DNA of 5,893 bases from Thermofilaceae archaeon (GCA_027017025.1 JALURH010000040.1:1-5893), one strand, 5' to 3'; counted from the first letter of the stretch, positions 1 through 5,852 are shown. The notes: a model not told the origin generated them from the letters alone. Numbers and translations: made by a program.

Positions 1-173
1 GAGTAGTAACCTGAACTATCTAATACTAATAGATACTAGATTTAAGAGTGTATGAGAAATAGGGAGCTTAAAATTCTGACTTTATATTTTCTACTCTTAA
101 TCTTTTCTGAAGAGATAGGAAGTGAAAGGAATATATTTTGTTACCTAGAATATTTATGCCATTACTACCTCTC

Positions 174-222
174 TTCACCACCCTTATATAATTCACCACA
201 GTTTATATAATGTGGTGAATTT
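174..222 (+). promoter_or_regulatory. vapBC promoter with three operator-like boxes
   Basis: The 8-mer TTCACCAC occurs at 174-181 and 192-199 and in inverted form (GTGGTGAA) at 212-219. The last two lie in a perfect 10-bp inverted repeat, ATTCACCACA (191-200) and TGTGGTGAAT (211-220), with a 10-base spacer. A TATA-like element CTTATATA (183-190) sits between boxes 1 and 2 and is placed to start transcription near 212, giving a leader of about 10 bases; a second AT-rich TATA-like stretch (202-209) lies in the palindrome spacer. GGTGA at 214-218, five bases before the ATG, doubles as a Shine-Dalgarno match to the archaeal 16S 3' end. VapB antitoxins usually bind palindromes in their own promoter, so autoregulation by VapBC is the natural reading. 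Repeats and positions are seen; the binding protein is inferred. Confidence 0.75.
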
Positions 223-444
223 ATGATTGCGGTTGTTAAAATGGATGATCAAGGCCGTATCCTAATCCCAGCCCGTATCAGGAAGAGGATGGGTTCTACA
301 TTTTTCCTCCTAGAGGTTGTAGGAGATGAGATAAGGCTTAAGCCTGTGAAATCTCTTAGGTTAGGTGAGTTATTCGATAGTATTGAAGTAGATGTAGAGG
401 ATTTCACAGATACTCATGAGCTTAGGAAGTCGTTGCTAAAGTGA
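223..444 (+). CDS. vapB: VapB-type antitoxin, AbrB/SpoVT swapped-hairpin family
   Basis: This 73-residue protein is the DNA-binding antitoxin partner of the PIN-domain toxin that follows. Residues 1-45 form an AbrB/SpoVT-like swapped-hairpin domain, marked by MDDQGRILIPARIRKRMG (7-24), the usual 'GR-(I/V)-IP-x-x-IR' signature, followed by a second beta pair ending in IRLKPVK. The C-terminal part (about 46-73) is acidic and then helical, ending HELRKSLLK; in this family such a tail binds and masks the toxin's active site. The ATG at 223 is chosen because it precedes the whole first beta strand and has GGTGA five bases upstream; M7 would cut into the fold. The stop codon overlaps the start of vapC (GTGA, 441-444), which suggests translational coupling. 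Family assignment is confident; the specific toxin partner is inferred from adjacency. Confidence 0.9.
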   Translation: MIAVVKMDDQGRILIPARIRKRMGSTFFLLEVVGDEIRLKPVKSLRLGELFDSIEVDVEDFTDTHELRKSLLK

Positions 445-872
445 GGGCTATGAGGTTTCTCGATTCTAGCGTTTTCCTACATGCTTACCTAAAGCCCCGA
501 AGGAAGCTAAAGCCTAGGGAGATGTTGATAAAAAAGGAGGCTAAAAACATCGTTAGGAGTGTGGATGAAGGGGAAGAGACTGTCTTGACAACAGTTGTAC
601 ACTTAAGCGAGGTGTTTAATATAGTAGAGTCCCATATAGGCTTACACTATAGTATTTACTTAGCGTCGAGGTTTTTCTCGCTGAAAAACGTGGAGATAGC
701 TGGGGTGAGTAGGGTAGACTATGAGAAAGCTCTCGCTATAGCGGAGCGCTATAGCGTTAGTTTGAACGATGCTCTAGCTTACACTAAAATGGGAGAATAC
801 GGCATAGAGGAAATATATACTTTTGATAAACACTTCAAAAACCTCCCAGTAAAGATAGCGAATATCATCTAA
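441..872 (+). CDS. vapC: VapC-type toxin, PIN-domain ribonuclease
   Basis: A 143-residue PIN-domain protein, the predicted Mg-dependent endoribonuclease toxin of the VapBC pair. The acidic residues expected in a PIN active site are visible: D8 in FLDSSVFLHAYL near the N-terminus, E57 in HLSEVFNIVE, D110 in SLNDALAY, and D129 in YTFDKHF. Length and motif order are normal for the family, so the toxin looks intact. The GTG at 441 overlaps the antitoxin stop by 4 bases; an ATG at 450 three codons later gives MRFLDSSVF and may be the true start, with little effect on the protein. A Lys/Arg-rich stretch (residues 19-35) follows the first strand and may help RNA contact. The RNA target cannot be predicted. 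A PIN protein with a housekeeping RNA role is possible but unlikely next to an AbrB-type antitoxin. Confidence 0.9.
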   Translation: MRAMRFLDSSVFLHAYLKPRRKLKPREMLIKKEAKNIVRSVDEGEETVLTTVVHLSEVFNIVESHIGLHYSIYLASRFFSLKNVEIAGVSRVDYEKALAIAERYSVSLNDALAYTKMGEYGIEEIYTFDKHFKNLPVKIANII

Positions 873-977
873 AAATAGTGCTCTAACACGTCTATAGCTA
901 CATATGCATAACTTAAGCTTAGTATTTTGGTTATAGATGAGCTTGAGAATCTTCACCAAAGCTTCTGTATCTTTCAT
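869..977 (-). pseudogene. possible decayed small antisense gene (two frames)
   Basis: On the minus strand an ATG at 977 opens a frame reading MKDTEALVKILKLIYNQNTK, and the adjoining frame reads SYAYVAIDVLEHYF before a TAG at 871-869. Skipping base 914 joins them into one 35-residue amphipathic helical-looking product ending just at the vapC stop. The first frame also extends upstream of the ATG (reading VPTEVKYHC) as far as a TAG at 1013-1011. This could be the C-terminal remnant of a convergent gene with a frameshift and a nonsense mutation. I do not recognise the family, and a short join of two open frames can arise by chance. What is seen is the two reading frames; that they were once one gene is inference. 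Confidence 0.22.
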
Positions 978-1039
978 ACAATGATATTTGACCTCTGTGG
1001 GAACAGACCACTAGGTGAATAGTGCTTTGACAGAAAAGT

Positions 1040-1070
1040 GCCAATAGTTTGGTTGGGTAGAGATATTGGC
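1040..1070. repeat. 7-bp inverted repeat upstream of trmB
   Basis: GCCAATA (1040-1046) and TATTGGC (1064-1070) form a perfect 7-bp inverted repeat with a 17-base spacer. It lies about 100 bases before the trmB start and upstream of the TATA-like elements. It could be a regulator site or a small hairpin; its distance from the promoter makes an effect on trmB uncertain. Confidence 0.35.
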
Positions 1071-1098
1071 AATCAATGTTGAGGAGTAATAGAGGTTA

Positions 1099-1144
1099 AT
1101 ACTATCAAATTATAGTATATAAGTTTTTTAGTTTAGATATAAAT
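1099..1144 (+). promoter_or_regulatory. trmB-gde operon promoter with inverted repeat
   Basis: A perfect inverted repeat ATACTAT (1099-1105) and ATAGTAT (1112-1118), spacer 6 bases, overlaps a TATA-like element TATATAAG (1116-1123). A second TATA-like stretch, TTTAGATATAAAT (1132-1144), lies closer to the gene. The first would start transcription near 1146 (leader about 24 bases), the second near 1163 (leader about 7 bases). The GTG start at 1170 has no clear Shine-Dalgarno sequence, which fits a very short leader and the second box. A third ATAGTAT copy occurs at 1157-1163. TrmB-type regulators bind palindromes near promoters, so autoregulation is plausible. The 7-mer also turns up by chance in coding parts of this AT-rich window, so only the paired arrangement is weighty. 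Confidence 0.55.
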
Positions 1145-1169
1145 ATTGTTGATTATATAGTATGTTGGG

Positions 1170-2261
1170 GTGGTTCCAATTACTGCCTCCCTCGATAAGA
1201 TCAAGGATATCCTTAGCGAGCTGGGTTTAACTAAGCGTGAAGCGGAGATATATTTAACGATAGCGCTGAGGGGCAGTGCTACAGTTAAGGATCTCCTAGA
1301 GGCTTTAGATATTCATCAACCCCAGCTCTATAATATCCTTTCTAGCCTTATGAGGAAAGGTTTCCTCAGGGTTTCTATGGGTAGACCCAAGGTGTATATT
1401 GCCAATAGTATCGATTCTCTTATTGAGAGCAAGAAGTTTCATCTAGATATTCTTAGGGAGGAGATGGAGCATGCAATAAATGAGTTAAGGGCTCTCCAGA
1501 GGGAGGTTGAGGAGTCTGAAACATATGTGTCAATTACCCGGGGCTTTAATGGTATTATGACCTCTATAATCGAGGTTTTATCTAGTGCACGGTACGAGGT
1601 TTGTACAGAGATGCCCTTAGATGTTCTGCGGAGAGGAGTAGATGTTTTTATTACCGCACTTGAAAGAGGGGTAAACATGTATATGCTCGTCTTTCCACAT
1701 ATCCCCCCTGACATGGTTTCAAGGTTTAAACGTTTCAGTAATATACGGCTCAGGGAGTCGAAGCTAGGTAACTTCCTCCTAGCTGTATCAGATATGGATT
1801 CAGCTATATACGCTAGGAGAAGATTCTTCAGCCCATATAAGCCTCCAGTTCCAGCGCAGGAGATCTACGGCTACGTTATTAGGGAGAAGGATTTGATATG
1901 GAGACTCCTCAACATATTTGAGCGTACGTGGAGGAATAGTAGGGAGATTCACTCGTGGAGCTTAGATCCCAAGTCATATCCTAAGGTTTTCCTAGAGTTC
2001 GGTATGGCTCTTAATGAAGTTGAGGCACTACTCGAGAGGGGGTATAAACCTATTGTCGAGGTTGAGGGAAGAGATGTTAAACAGAGGAGAAACCTAAAGC
2101 TTAGGGGCATAGTTGTTTCAGTAAATAGGTCTATTGATATTAATAACTTCATTCTGGAATCCGAGGAGGGTAGGTTTAGTGTTGGCGGTTTCGACGCAGA
2201 GGTTGAGGATATAGAGGCCCAGAAAGTTGTTATTAAGAAGGTTGTTAGAGATGAAGGATAA
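1170..2261 (+). CDS. trmB: TrmB-family sugar-sensing transcriptional regulator
   Basis: A 363-residue regulator of the archaeal TrmB/TrmBL family, which binds sugars such as maltose, maltodextrins or glucose and controls sugar transport and alpha-glucan metabolism genes. Residues 14-80 form the winged helix-turn-helix: LGLTKREAEIYLTI, a recognition helix around HQPQLYNILSSLMRKGFL, and a wing ending GRPKVYIA. A charged helix at 84-118 (REEMEHAINELRALQREVEE) looks like the dimerising coiled coil. Residues 119-257 match the central regulator domain (TEMPLDVLRRG, then AVSDMDSAIYARR), and 285-360 form the beta-rich C-terminal part with VGGFDAEVEDIEAQKVVI, typical of full-length members. Thus the sensing domain is present, unlike short DNA-binding-only homologues. 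The GTG start is the only usable one before the HTH, since a stop lies four codons upstream in frame. The 3' end overlaps the debranching enzyme gene by 11 bases. The ligand and whether it represses or activates are not visible; the gene symbol denotes the family. Confidence 0.9.
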   Translation: MVPITASLDKIKDILSELGLTKREAEIYLTIALRGSATVKDLLEALDIHQPQLYNILSSLMRKGFLRVSMGRPKVYIANSIDSLIESKKFHLDILREEMEHAINELRALQREVEESETYVSITRGFNGIMTSIIEVLSSARYEVCTEMPLDVLRRGVDVFITALERGVNMYMLVFPHIPPDMVSRFKRFSNIRLRESKLGNFLLAVSDMDSAIYARRRFFSPYKPPVPAQEIYGYVIREKDLIWRLLNIFERTWRNSREIHSWSLDPKSYPKVFLEFGMALNEVEALLERGYKPIVEVEGRDVKQRRNLKLRGIVVSVNRSIDINNFILESEEGRFSVGGFDAEVEDIEAQKVVIKKVVRDEG

Positions 2262-4203
2262 TGTTGTTATAGCTAGGGGCGGAGCCTTCGTATTATCTGA
2301 TCCACTAGGTAATTTCGCGAAATCCTCCCACGGCTTCTATACGTACGATACACGTGTCTTGAAGGATTTAAGACTTGGTGTAAATGGACTTAGGGCTAGA
2401 TTACTTAGGTTTTTCGAGGTTAAGCCTTGGAGGTCTATTTCAAGTATCCTATTTAAGGGCAAGAAGTATGAGATAATCGTAGTTAGGGATAGGCTACTCA
2501 AATGGAACATGGCTTTCTCGGAGAAGCTAACCCTGTATAATTTACTAGATGACACTATATCGTTAAACGTTTTCTATAGTTTTGATTCATTCTTTGAGGA
2601 TATCTTTGAGGTGAGAGGTCATAAACCAGTAGCTAGGAGCATTGAATCGAGTATAAATAATGGTACGATAACCTACATATACCGTGGGAGGGACTCAGTA
2701 ACCCGTATACTTACGGTAGAGTACTACCCTGAGGCTAGGGCTAGTTTGGGGAGAATAGAGTTTGAAGTAAATATTGAGCCAAAGGGTGTTAAAGAACTCA
2801 ATATATCCTTTAGGCCGATATTTAAGGGTAGGGAATCAAGTTTCTACTATATTCCGCATAGGGAGACGTATGAGATAACTCCCCGGGTGTGGACAGATAA
2901 CTCTATGTTCAACGAGGTTTTAATGCAGTCGCTTAGAGATATTCTACGCTTGACAGCTTACACCAAGCATGGTCCAATACTTCTCGCAGGTATACCGTAC
3001 TTCGCATGTATCTTTGGGAGAGACAGTATCTTCAGCTCACTTTTCCTATTACCCTACTACCCCGAGTACGCTAGAGGTACCCTCAGGGTATTAGCAGACA
3101 ACATAGGTAAGACTGTGGATAAGTATAGGGAGGAGGAGCCAGGTAAGATCCCACACGAGATGAGGCTCGGGGAGCTAGCTTGGATAGGTGAAATACCTTT
3201 CTCCAAATACTACGGGTCTATAGATTCTACACCACTATTCATAATTCTGGCAGGCGAGTACCTCAACTGGACTGGAGATATGGGAACAATTAAGCAGATA
3301 GCGGATAGTATTACCCAAGCCGTTAACTGGATCCTAGATAAACTCGATGCTGGCGGCGGATACCTAAGGTACTCGAGTATGTCAGCCAAGGGCTTAAAGA
3401 ACCAGGGCTGGAAGGATTCTGCCGAGGGGATACTCGACGAGGAGGGTAAACCTTTAGTGCATCCCGTGGCTCTAGTAGAGGTTCAAGGCTACGTGTATGC
3501 AGCATTAAATACTGTCGTGGAAGTTCTCGGGGATACACTTAACGTAGATTTATCGTATATCAGGGATAAGGCTAGAGATCTTAGAAGCCTCTTTAACAGA
3601 GATTTCTGGGTTAGAGATAAAAGGTTCTATGCTTTAGCGCTCGACGGCAGGAATAAGCCTTCAACCGTTATTTCCTCCAATCCAGGGCACCTACTCTATA
3701 CAGACCTAGCTTACTACGAGGAGGAGATAGCCGATAGGTTATTCCAACCAGATATGTACTCTGGGTGGGGTATAAGAACCCTCTCATCGTTGGAGTCTGC
3801 ATATAACCCCTTTAGCTACCATAACGGTAGTGTTTGGCCACACGATAACGCCTTTATTACACTCGGTTTAGCCAAGATAGGTAAGAGGGATTATGTATCC
3901 CGGATTGCGGAAGATTTCTTCTCCGCTGGCTACAAACTCGGTGGACTACCCGAGCTGTTTAGTGGGCTACCTAGGGATGAGACAACAGTACCTATCCCTG
4001 TCCCCAGGGCGAATTACCCACAGGCTTGGTCGGCAGCAGCCATATATGCTATTGTAACAGCTATTGCGGGAATAAATGTTAGTAACGGTGTAATTGAGAA
4101 GTCTCCCTCGTTGCCTAGGAATATATCCAGGCTTAAAATTAAGGTGATCTTCAGAGGTGAGGAGAAAATCTTCAGGTTCAGCAGGAATCTATTCGATCTA
4201 TAA
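2251..4203 (+). CDS. Glycogen-debranching enzyme, amylo-alpha-1,6-glucosidase type
   Basis: A 650-residue cytoplasmic glycoside hydrolase predicted to remove alpha-1,6 branch glucose from glycogen-like glucans or limit dextrins. Residues about 8-190 match the beta-rich N-terminal domain of bacterial/archaeal debranching enzymes (GGAFVLSDPLGNF, then GFYTYDTRVLKDLRLGVNG, later FEDIFEVRG). Residues about 215-610 form the (alpha/alpha)6-barrel: AGIPYFACIFGRDSIFSS (247-264), PGKIPHEMRLGE (297-308), YYGSIDSTPLF (320-330), NQGWKDSAEGI (384-394), HNGSVWPHDN (524-533), LPELFSG (566-572) and PVPRANYPQAWSAAA (583-597). D389 and E568 are the best candidates for acid and base by analogy with related barrels; this is inference. 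No signal peptide is seen. The ATG at 2251 is preferred over a TTG at 2227, because family members begin shortly before the 'GGAFxLSD' motif. Overlap with trmB points to co-transcription and to sugar-dependent control. It is unrelated to GH13 debranchers such as TreX or pullulanase. Exact specificity (glucan versus another alpha-glucoside) is open. Confidence 0.9.
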   Translation: MKDNVVIARGGAFVLSDPLGNFAKSSHGFYTYDTRVLKDLRLGVNGLRARLLRFFEVKPWRSISSILFKGKKYEIIVVRDRLLKWNMAFSEKLTLYNLLDDTISLNVFYSFDSFFEDIFEVRGHKPVARSIESSINNGTITYIYRGRDSVTRILTVEYYPEARASLGRIEFEVNIEPKGVKELNISFRPIFKGRESSFYYIPHRETYEITPRVWTDNSMFNEVLMQSLRDILRLTAYTKHGPILLAGIPYFACIFGRDSIFSSLFLLPYYPEYARGTLRVLADNIGKTVDKYREEEPGKIPHEMRLGELAWIGEIPFSKYYGSIDSTPLFIILAGEYLNWTGDMGTIKQIADSITQAVNWILDKLDAGGGYLRYSSMSAKGLKNQGWKDSAEGILDEEGKPLVHPVALVEVQGYVYAALNTVVEVLGDTLNVDLSYIRDKARDLRSLFNRDFWVRDKRFYALALDGRNKPSTVISSNPGHLLYTDLAYYEEEIADRLFQPDMYSGWGIRTLSSLESAYNPFSYHNGSVWPHDNAFITLGLAKIGKRDYVSRIAEDFFSAGYKLGGLPELFSGLPRDETTVPIPVPRANYPQAWSAAAIYAIVTAIAGINVSNGVIEKSPSLPRNISRLKIKVIFRGEEKIFRFSRNLFDL

Positions 4204-4279
4204 CTGCTTTAGACTACTAAGTTGTTATGACGTTTTGGTTATTTCGATTATCCTAAAAACTTTACGATATTACAGTAAC

Positions 4280-4425
4280 TTATTCCAGCTCTATCACTGC
4301 TATGACCTCGACTTTTCTTCCATGGTGTTTCTTGAGTTTTCTTGGTATTCCTTGGGTAGATATACTATGTATCTGCCTCCACCATACCTCGTTATCTTAG
4401 CCTCAAAGCAGTAGACATAGCTCAT
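4280..4425 (-). pseudogene. Frameshifted small protein gene, AbrB-like or related archaeal family
   Basis: On the minus strand an ATG at 4425-4423 begins MSYVYCFEAKITRYGGGR and continues YIVYLPKEYQ; the frame then runs into unrelated codons. The adjoining frame continues RKLKKHHGRKVEVIAVIELE and stops with TAA at 4282-4280. Adding one base near 4337-4344 (around minus-strand CCAAGAAAACTC) joins them into a 48-residue protein with a beta-hairpin, 'YIVYLPKE', a basic helix and a 'GRKVEVIAVIEL' strand. This pattern resembles small crenarchaeal proteins with an AbrB-like 'ITRYG...YLPK...GKKVEV' layout, which I recognise only in outline. The gene has its own plausible promoter and GTGAT ribosome site. 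It is convergent with the debranching enzyme gene, its end lying 76 bases past that stop. Explanations are a recent 1-base deletion, a sequencing error in the A-run, or -1 frameshifting; no classical slippery heptamer is in frame. An 85-codon + strand ORF across this region is its shadow. Confidence 0.6.
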
Positions 4426-4428
4426 AGT

Positions 4429-4465
4429 ATCACTAAGGAGATAATTTGGGACTAAAACTTATAGT
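4429..4465 (-). promoter_or_regulatory. Promoter and ribosome site of the antisense small gene
   Basis: Read on the minus strand, a TATA-like element (ACTATAAGTTTTAGT, 4465-4451) lies about 30-40 bases before the ATG at 4425, the spacing expected for an archaeal gene with a leader of about 9 bases. GTGAT (4433-4429), three bases before the ATG, matches part of the archaeal anti-Shine-Dalgarno complement. These signals support the start chosen for the frameshifted gene and suggest that it decayed recently or is still expressed. Confidence 0.45.
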
Positions 4466-4708
4466 TCTGTCTCATAAAAGTGCGTTCGGACATAGTATGT
4501 AGTAGATGAAGTAAAAGTGGAGTTCATTAAAAGCCTGCAACAGCTGATAGACCATATGGGGAGTGATATAGCAGGAGAGGGATTGAAGAAGTCGAAGTGT
4601 AAGCTTCACTTATTCAACATCAACTACCCTCATAACATCTCTAAGCCCGCACCCTCCCAGAATGATCGAGAGCTACCGGAGGCAGCCTGTAGTTACTGTT
4701 AGAGATGG
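4434..4708. other. Spacer without a convincing gene
   Basis: I see no gene here that I can support beyond the antisense promoter at its left edge. A 61-codon + strand ORF (4517-4702, GTG start) has no recognisable motif and an uneven composition. On the minus strand, short coding-like pieces occur in different frames (for example ILGGCGLRDVMRVVDVE ending at a TAA near 4601), too short and broken to call. An 11-bp palindrome ACATA-G-TATGT sits at 4490-4500. The region may hold worn-out gene fragments or only spacer. Confidence 0.4.
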
Positions 4709-4755
4709 ATATATTTGAGAAATATATTTAATTTCTCAGTTAATTTATCTTGGAG
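4709..4755 (+). promoter_or_regulatory. Promoter with 8-bp inverted repeat and Shine-Dalgarno
   Basis: TGAGAAAT (4716-4723) and ATTTCTCA (4731-4738) form a perfect 8-bp inverted repeat whose 7-base AT-only spacer is the core of a TATA-like element (ATATATTTA, 4722-4730). That box predicts transcription from about 4752. GGAG at 4752-4755 lies four bases before the ATG at 4760. If this box is used the transcript starts almost at the Shine-Dalgarno; an alternative TATA-like stretch (4709-4715) would give a leader near 22 bases. A protein bound to the repeat would block TBP, so this looks like a repressor site. The repeat is seen; its regulator is unknown. Confidence 0.6.
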
Positions 4756-4759
4756 TGTA

Positions 4760-5584
4760 ATGGGGGAAGAAAATCTCTCCGAGATATTCAATAAGCTCTA
4801 CATGAGGCGTGAAGAGTTTAGGAGGAATGTTGATAGACTTAGGTTAATGCTCCTGGATCCAGACACCTTGTTTGATGGAGATGAAGCGTTAACTCTATTC
4901 AATAAGGTTCTCCGAGAAATGGGATTTTCAGAGACGGATAAAAGTTTTCTCAAACCCAGGAAGTCTGTCTTAGTTAAGGCCGCTGAAGTACCTGAGCCGC
5001 CTGCATGTAGAGAAGAGAGGTTGGGTATCGACCTAGTTTTCATGCAACCAAGGATTGATGTTGAGAAGGGTAATGGTTTGAGGAGAGTATACTTCTGCAA
5101 ATACATGCGTGGAGATAAGGAGGTTCTGGAAGTCACCCTGGTTTTCGGGGATGAGGATAGGCTGCCGTCAGGTAGCAAGCTTGACTTATGGTACGATGTA
5201 TGGAGGCTTATTGCTTGGGGTAGGCTACAGGATATTGAGACATTCTATATAGTCAGGAAGGAGTCTACCTATGAGATAGATCTAACTGGTCTACAACTTA
5301 TATTGAGGGAAAACCTTGGTGTCAGGAAAATACCGCCTATAGGTAGCGGGGGCAAGGGTTATTTCGAAGCTGGACATGAGTATGAGGTAGAGGTAGTTAG
5401 GGGTGATAAGATAGTTGTGTACGTTAATACCTGGAACCACGCGTTAAGCACTATTGATACAAACCCTAGACTCGTGAAAGAAGTATTTACTCTAGACAAT
5501 GTCGAGGTTAAAATTGGTTCTAGAATGGATGTTGAAAACGAGTTATCAGCAATAAAATACATCTCCGAGATCCCAGGGATATAA
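4760..5584 (+). CDS. Uncharacterised soluble protein, 274 residues
   Basis: I do not recognise this family. The protein has no signal peptide or membrane segment, so it is probably cytoplasmic. Residues 3-55 are highly charged and helical (YMRREEFRRNVDRLRLMLLD). A linker rich in Pro and charged residues (60-86) leads to an alternating beta-type region (88-170) with GIDLVFMQPRIDV, RVYFCKYMRGDKEVLEVTLVFGD split by turns, and an aromatic helix LDLWYDVWRLIAWGRLQDIE (141-160). A glycine-rich turn (IGSGGKGYFEAGHEYEVEV, 194-212) precedes the motif YVNTWNHALSTIDTNP (221-236), which looks like a conserved signature. Only three cysteine-free stretches longer than typical are implied; two Cys (83, 113) are not arranged as a metal site. 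The frame is open upstream to a TTG at 4715, but that lies before the TATA box, so the ATG at 4760 with GGAG four bases upstream is preferred. It stands alone on its strand with its own promoter, so context gives little clue to its job. Confidence 0.8.
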   Translation: MGEENLSEIFNKLYMRREEFRRNVDRLRLMLLDPDTLFDGDEALTLFNKVLREMGFSETDKSFLKPRKSVLVKAAEVPEPPACREERLGIDLVFMQPRIDVEKGNGLRRVYFCKYMRGDKEVLEVTLVFGDEDRLPSGSKLDLWYDVWRLIAWGRLQDIETFYIVRKESTYEIDLTGLQLILRENLGVRKIPPIGSGGKGYFEAGHEYEVEVVRGDKIVVYVNTWNHALSTIDTNPRLVKEVFTLDNVEVKIGSRMDVENELSAIKYISEIPGI

Positions 5585-5586
5585 TT

Positions 5587-5800
5587 TCAGTCTAAGTAAT
5601 GATTTAATACCTTTTGAATAACCTTCCTCCCCCTAGATCTTAGCCCCCTTACTGCATAGGCTAGAAAAATGGAAACTTAAACCCTTGATTATTGGAATTA
5701 TAATTCTAGTATCCGCCACCACAACCTTTGACAATGGAGAGAAGGTTATAGTTCTAAGAATTTCCGTAATATAAATAAGTGATTCTTTTACAAAACACAT
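5587..5800 (-). pseudogene. Weak candidate gene remnant on the minus strand
   Basis: An ATG at 5800-5798 opens a 55-codon minus-strand frame (MCFVKESLIYITEILRTI onward, then KVVVADTRIIIPIIKGL) ending at a TAG at 5635-5633. In the neighbouring frame the same strand reads LAYAVRGLRSRGRKVIQKV and NHYLD, ending with TGA at 5589-5587, using AGG, AGA, GGG and CTA codons as real genes here do. A single frameshift near 5655-5680 would join them. No family is recognised. The basic C-terminal piece is the more gene-like part. Chance open frames remain a good explanation. Confidence 0.18.
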
Positions 5801-5852
5801 ATGTAGGTTGAAGTCCTAGTTAACTAATCTAAGCTGATTTCTCAGTAAAAAA

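Noticed and set aside
17..35. TATCTA/TAGATA inverted repeat near the left edge
   Set aside because: Only 6 bp in AT-rich sequence and not near a recognisable promoter or gene.
873..1169. tRNA or C/D-box small RNA in the spacer
   Set aside because: No cloverleaf arms and no RTGATGA/CTGA box pair could be found by eye.
1439..1714. 91-codon minus-strand ORF inside trmB
   Set aside because: The + strand carries clear TrmB domain sequence through this region, so it is a shadow.
2227..2250. TTG at 2227 as the start of the debranching enzyme
   Set aside because: It would add MLLRRLLE, which is not typical of the family's N-terminus; ATG 2251 places the start just before the conserved first strand.
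4157..4414. 85-codon + strand ORF after the debranching enzyme gene
   Set aside because: It starts inside the enzyme gene and has no recognisable features; the opposite strand holds a better coding signal (the frameshifted 48-residue gene), so this is a shadow.
4517..4702. 61-codon + strand ORF with GTG start
   Set aside because: No clear Shine-Dalgarno, no motif, odd composition at its C-terminus; it ends just before the next gene's promoter. It cannot be excluded but is not supported.
4715..4759. TTG at 4715 as the start of the 274-residue protein
   Set aside because: It lies before the TATA-like element and inverted repeat; ATG 4760 has a GGAG ribosome site at proper spacing.
4798..5178. 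126-codon minus-strand ORF
   Set aside because: It lies wholly antisense to the 274-residue gene, is rich in Ser, Leu and Thr as antisense shadows are, and has no motif.
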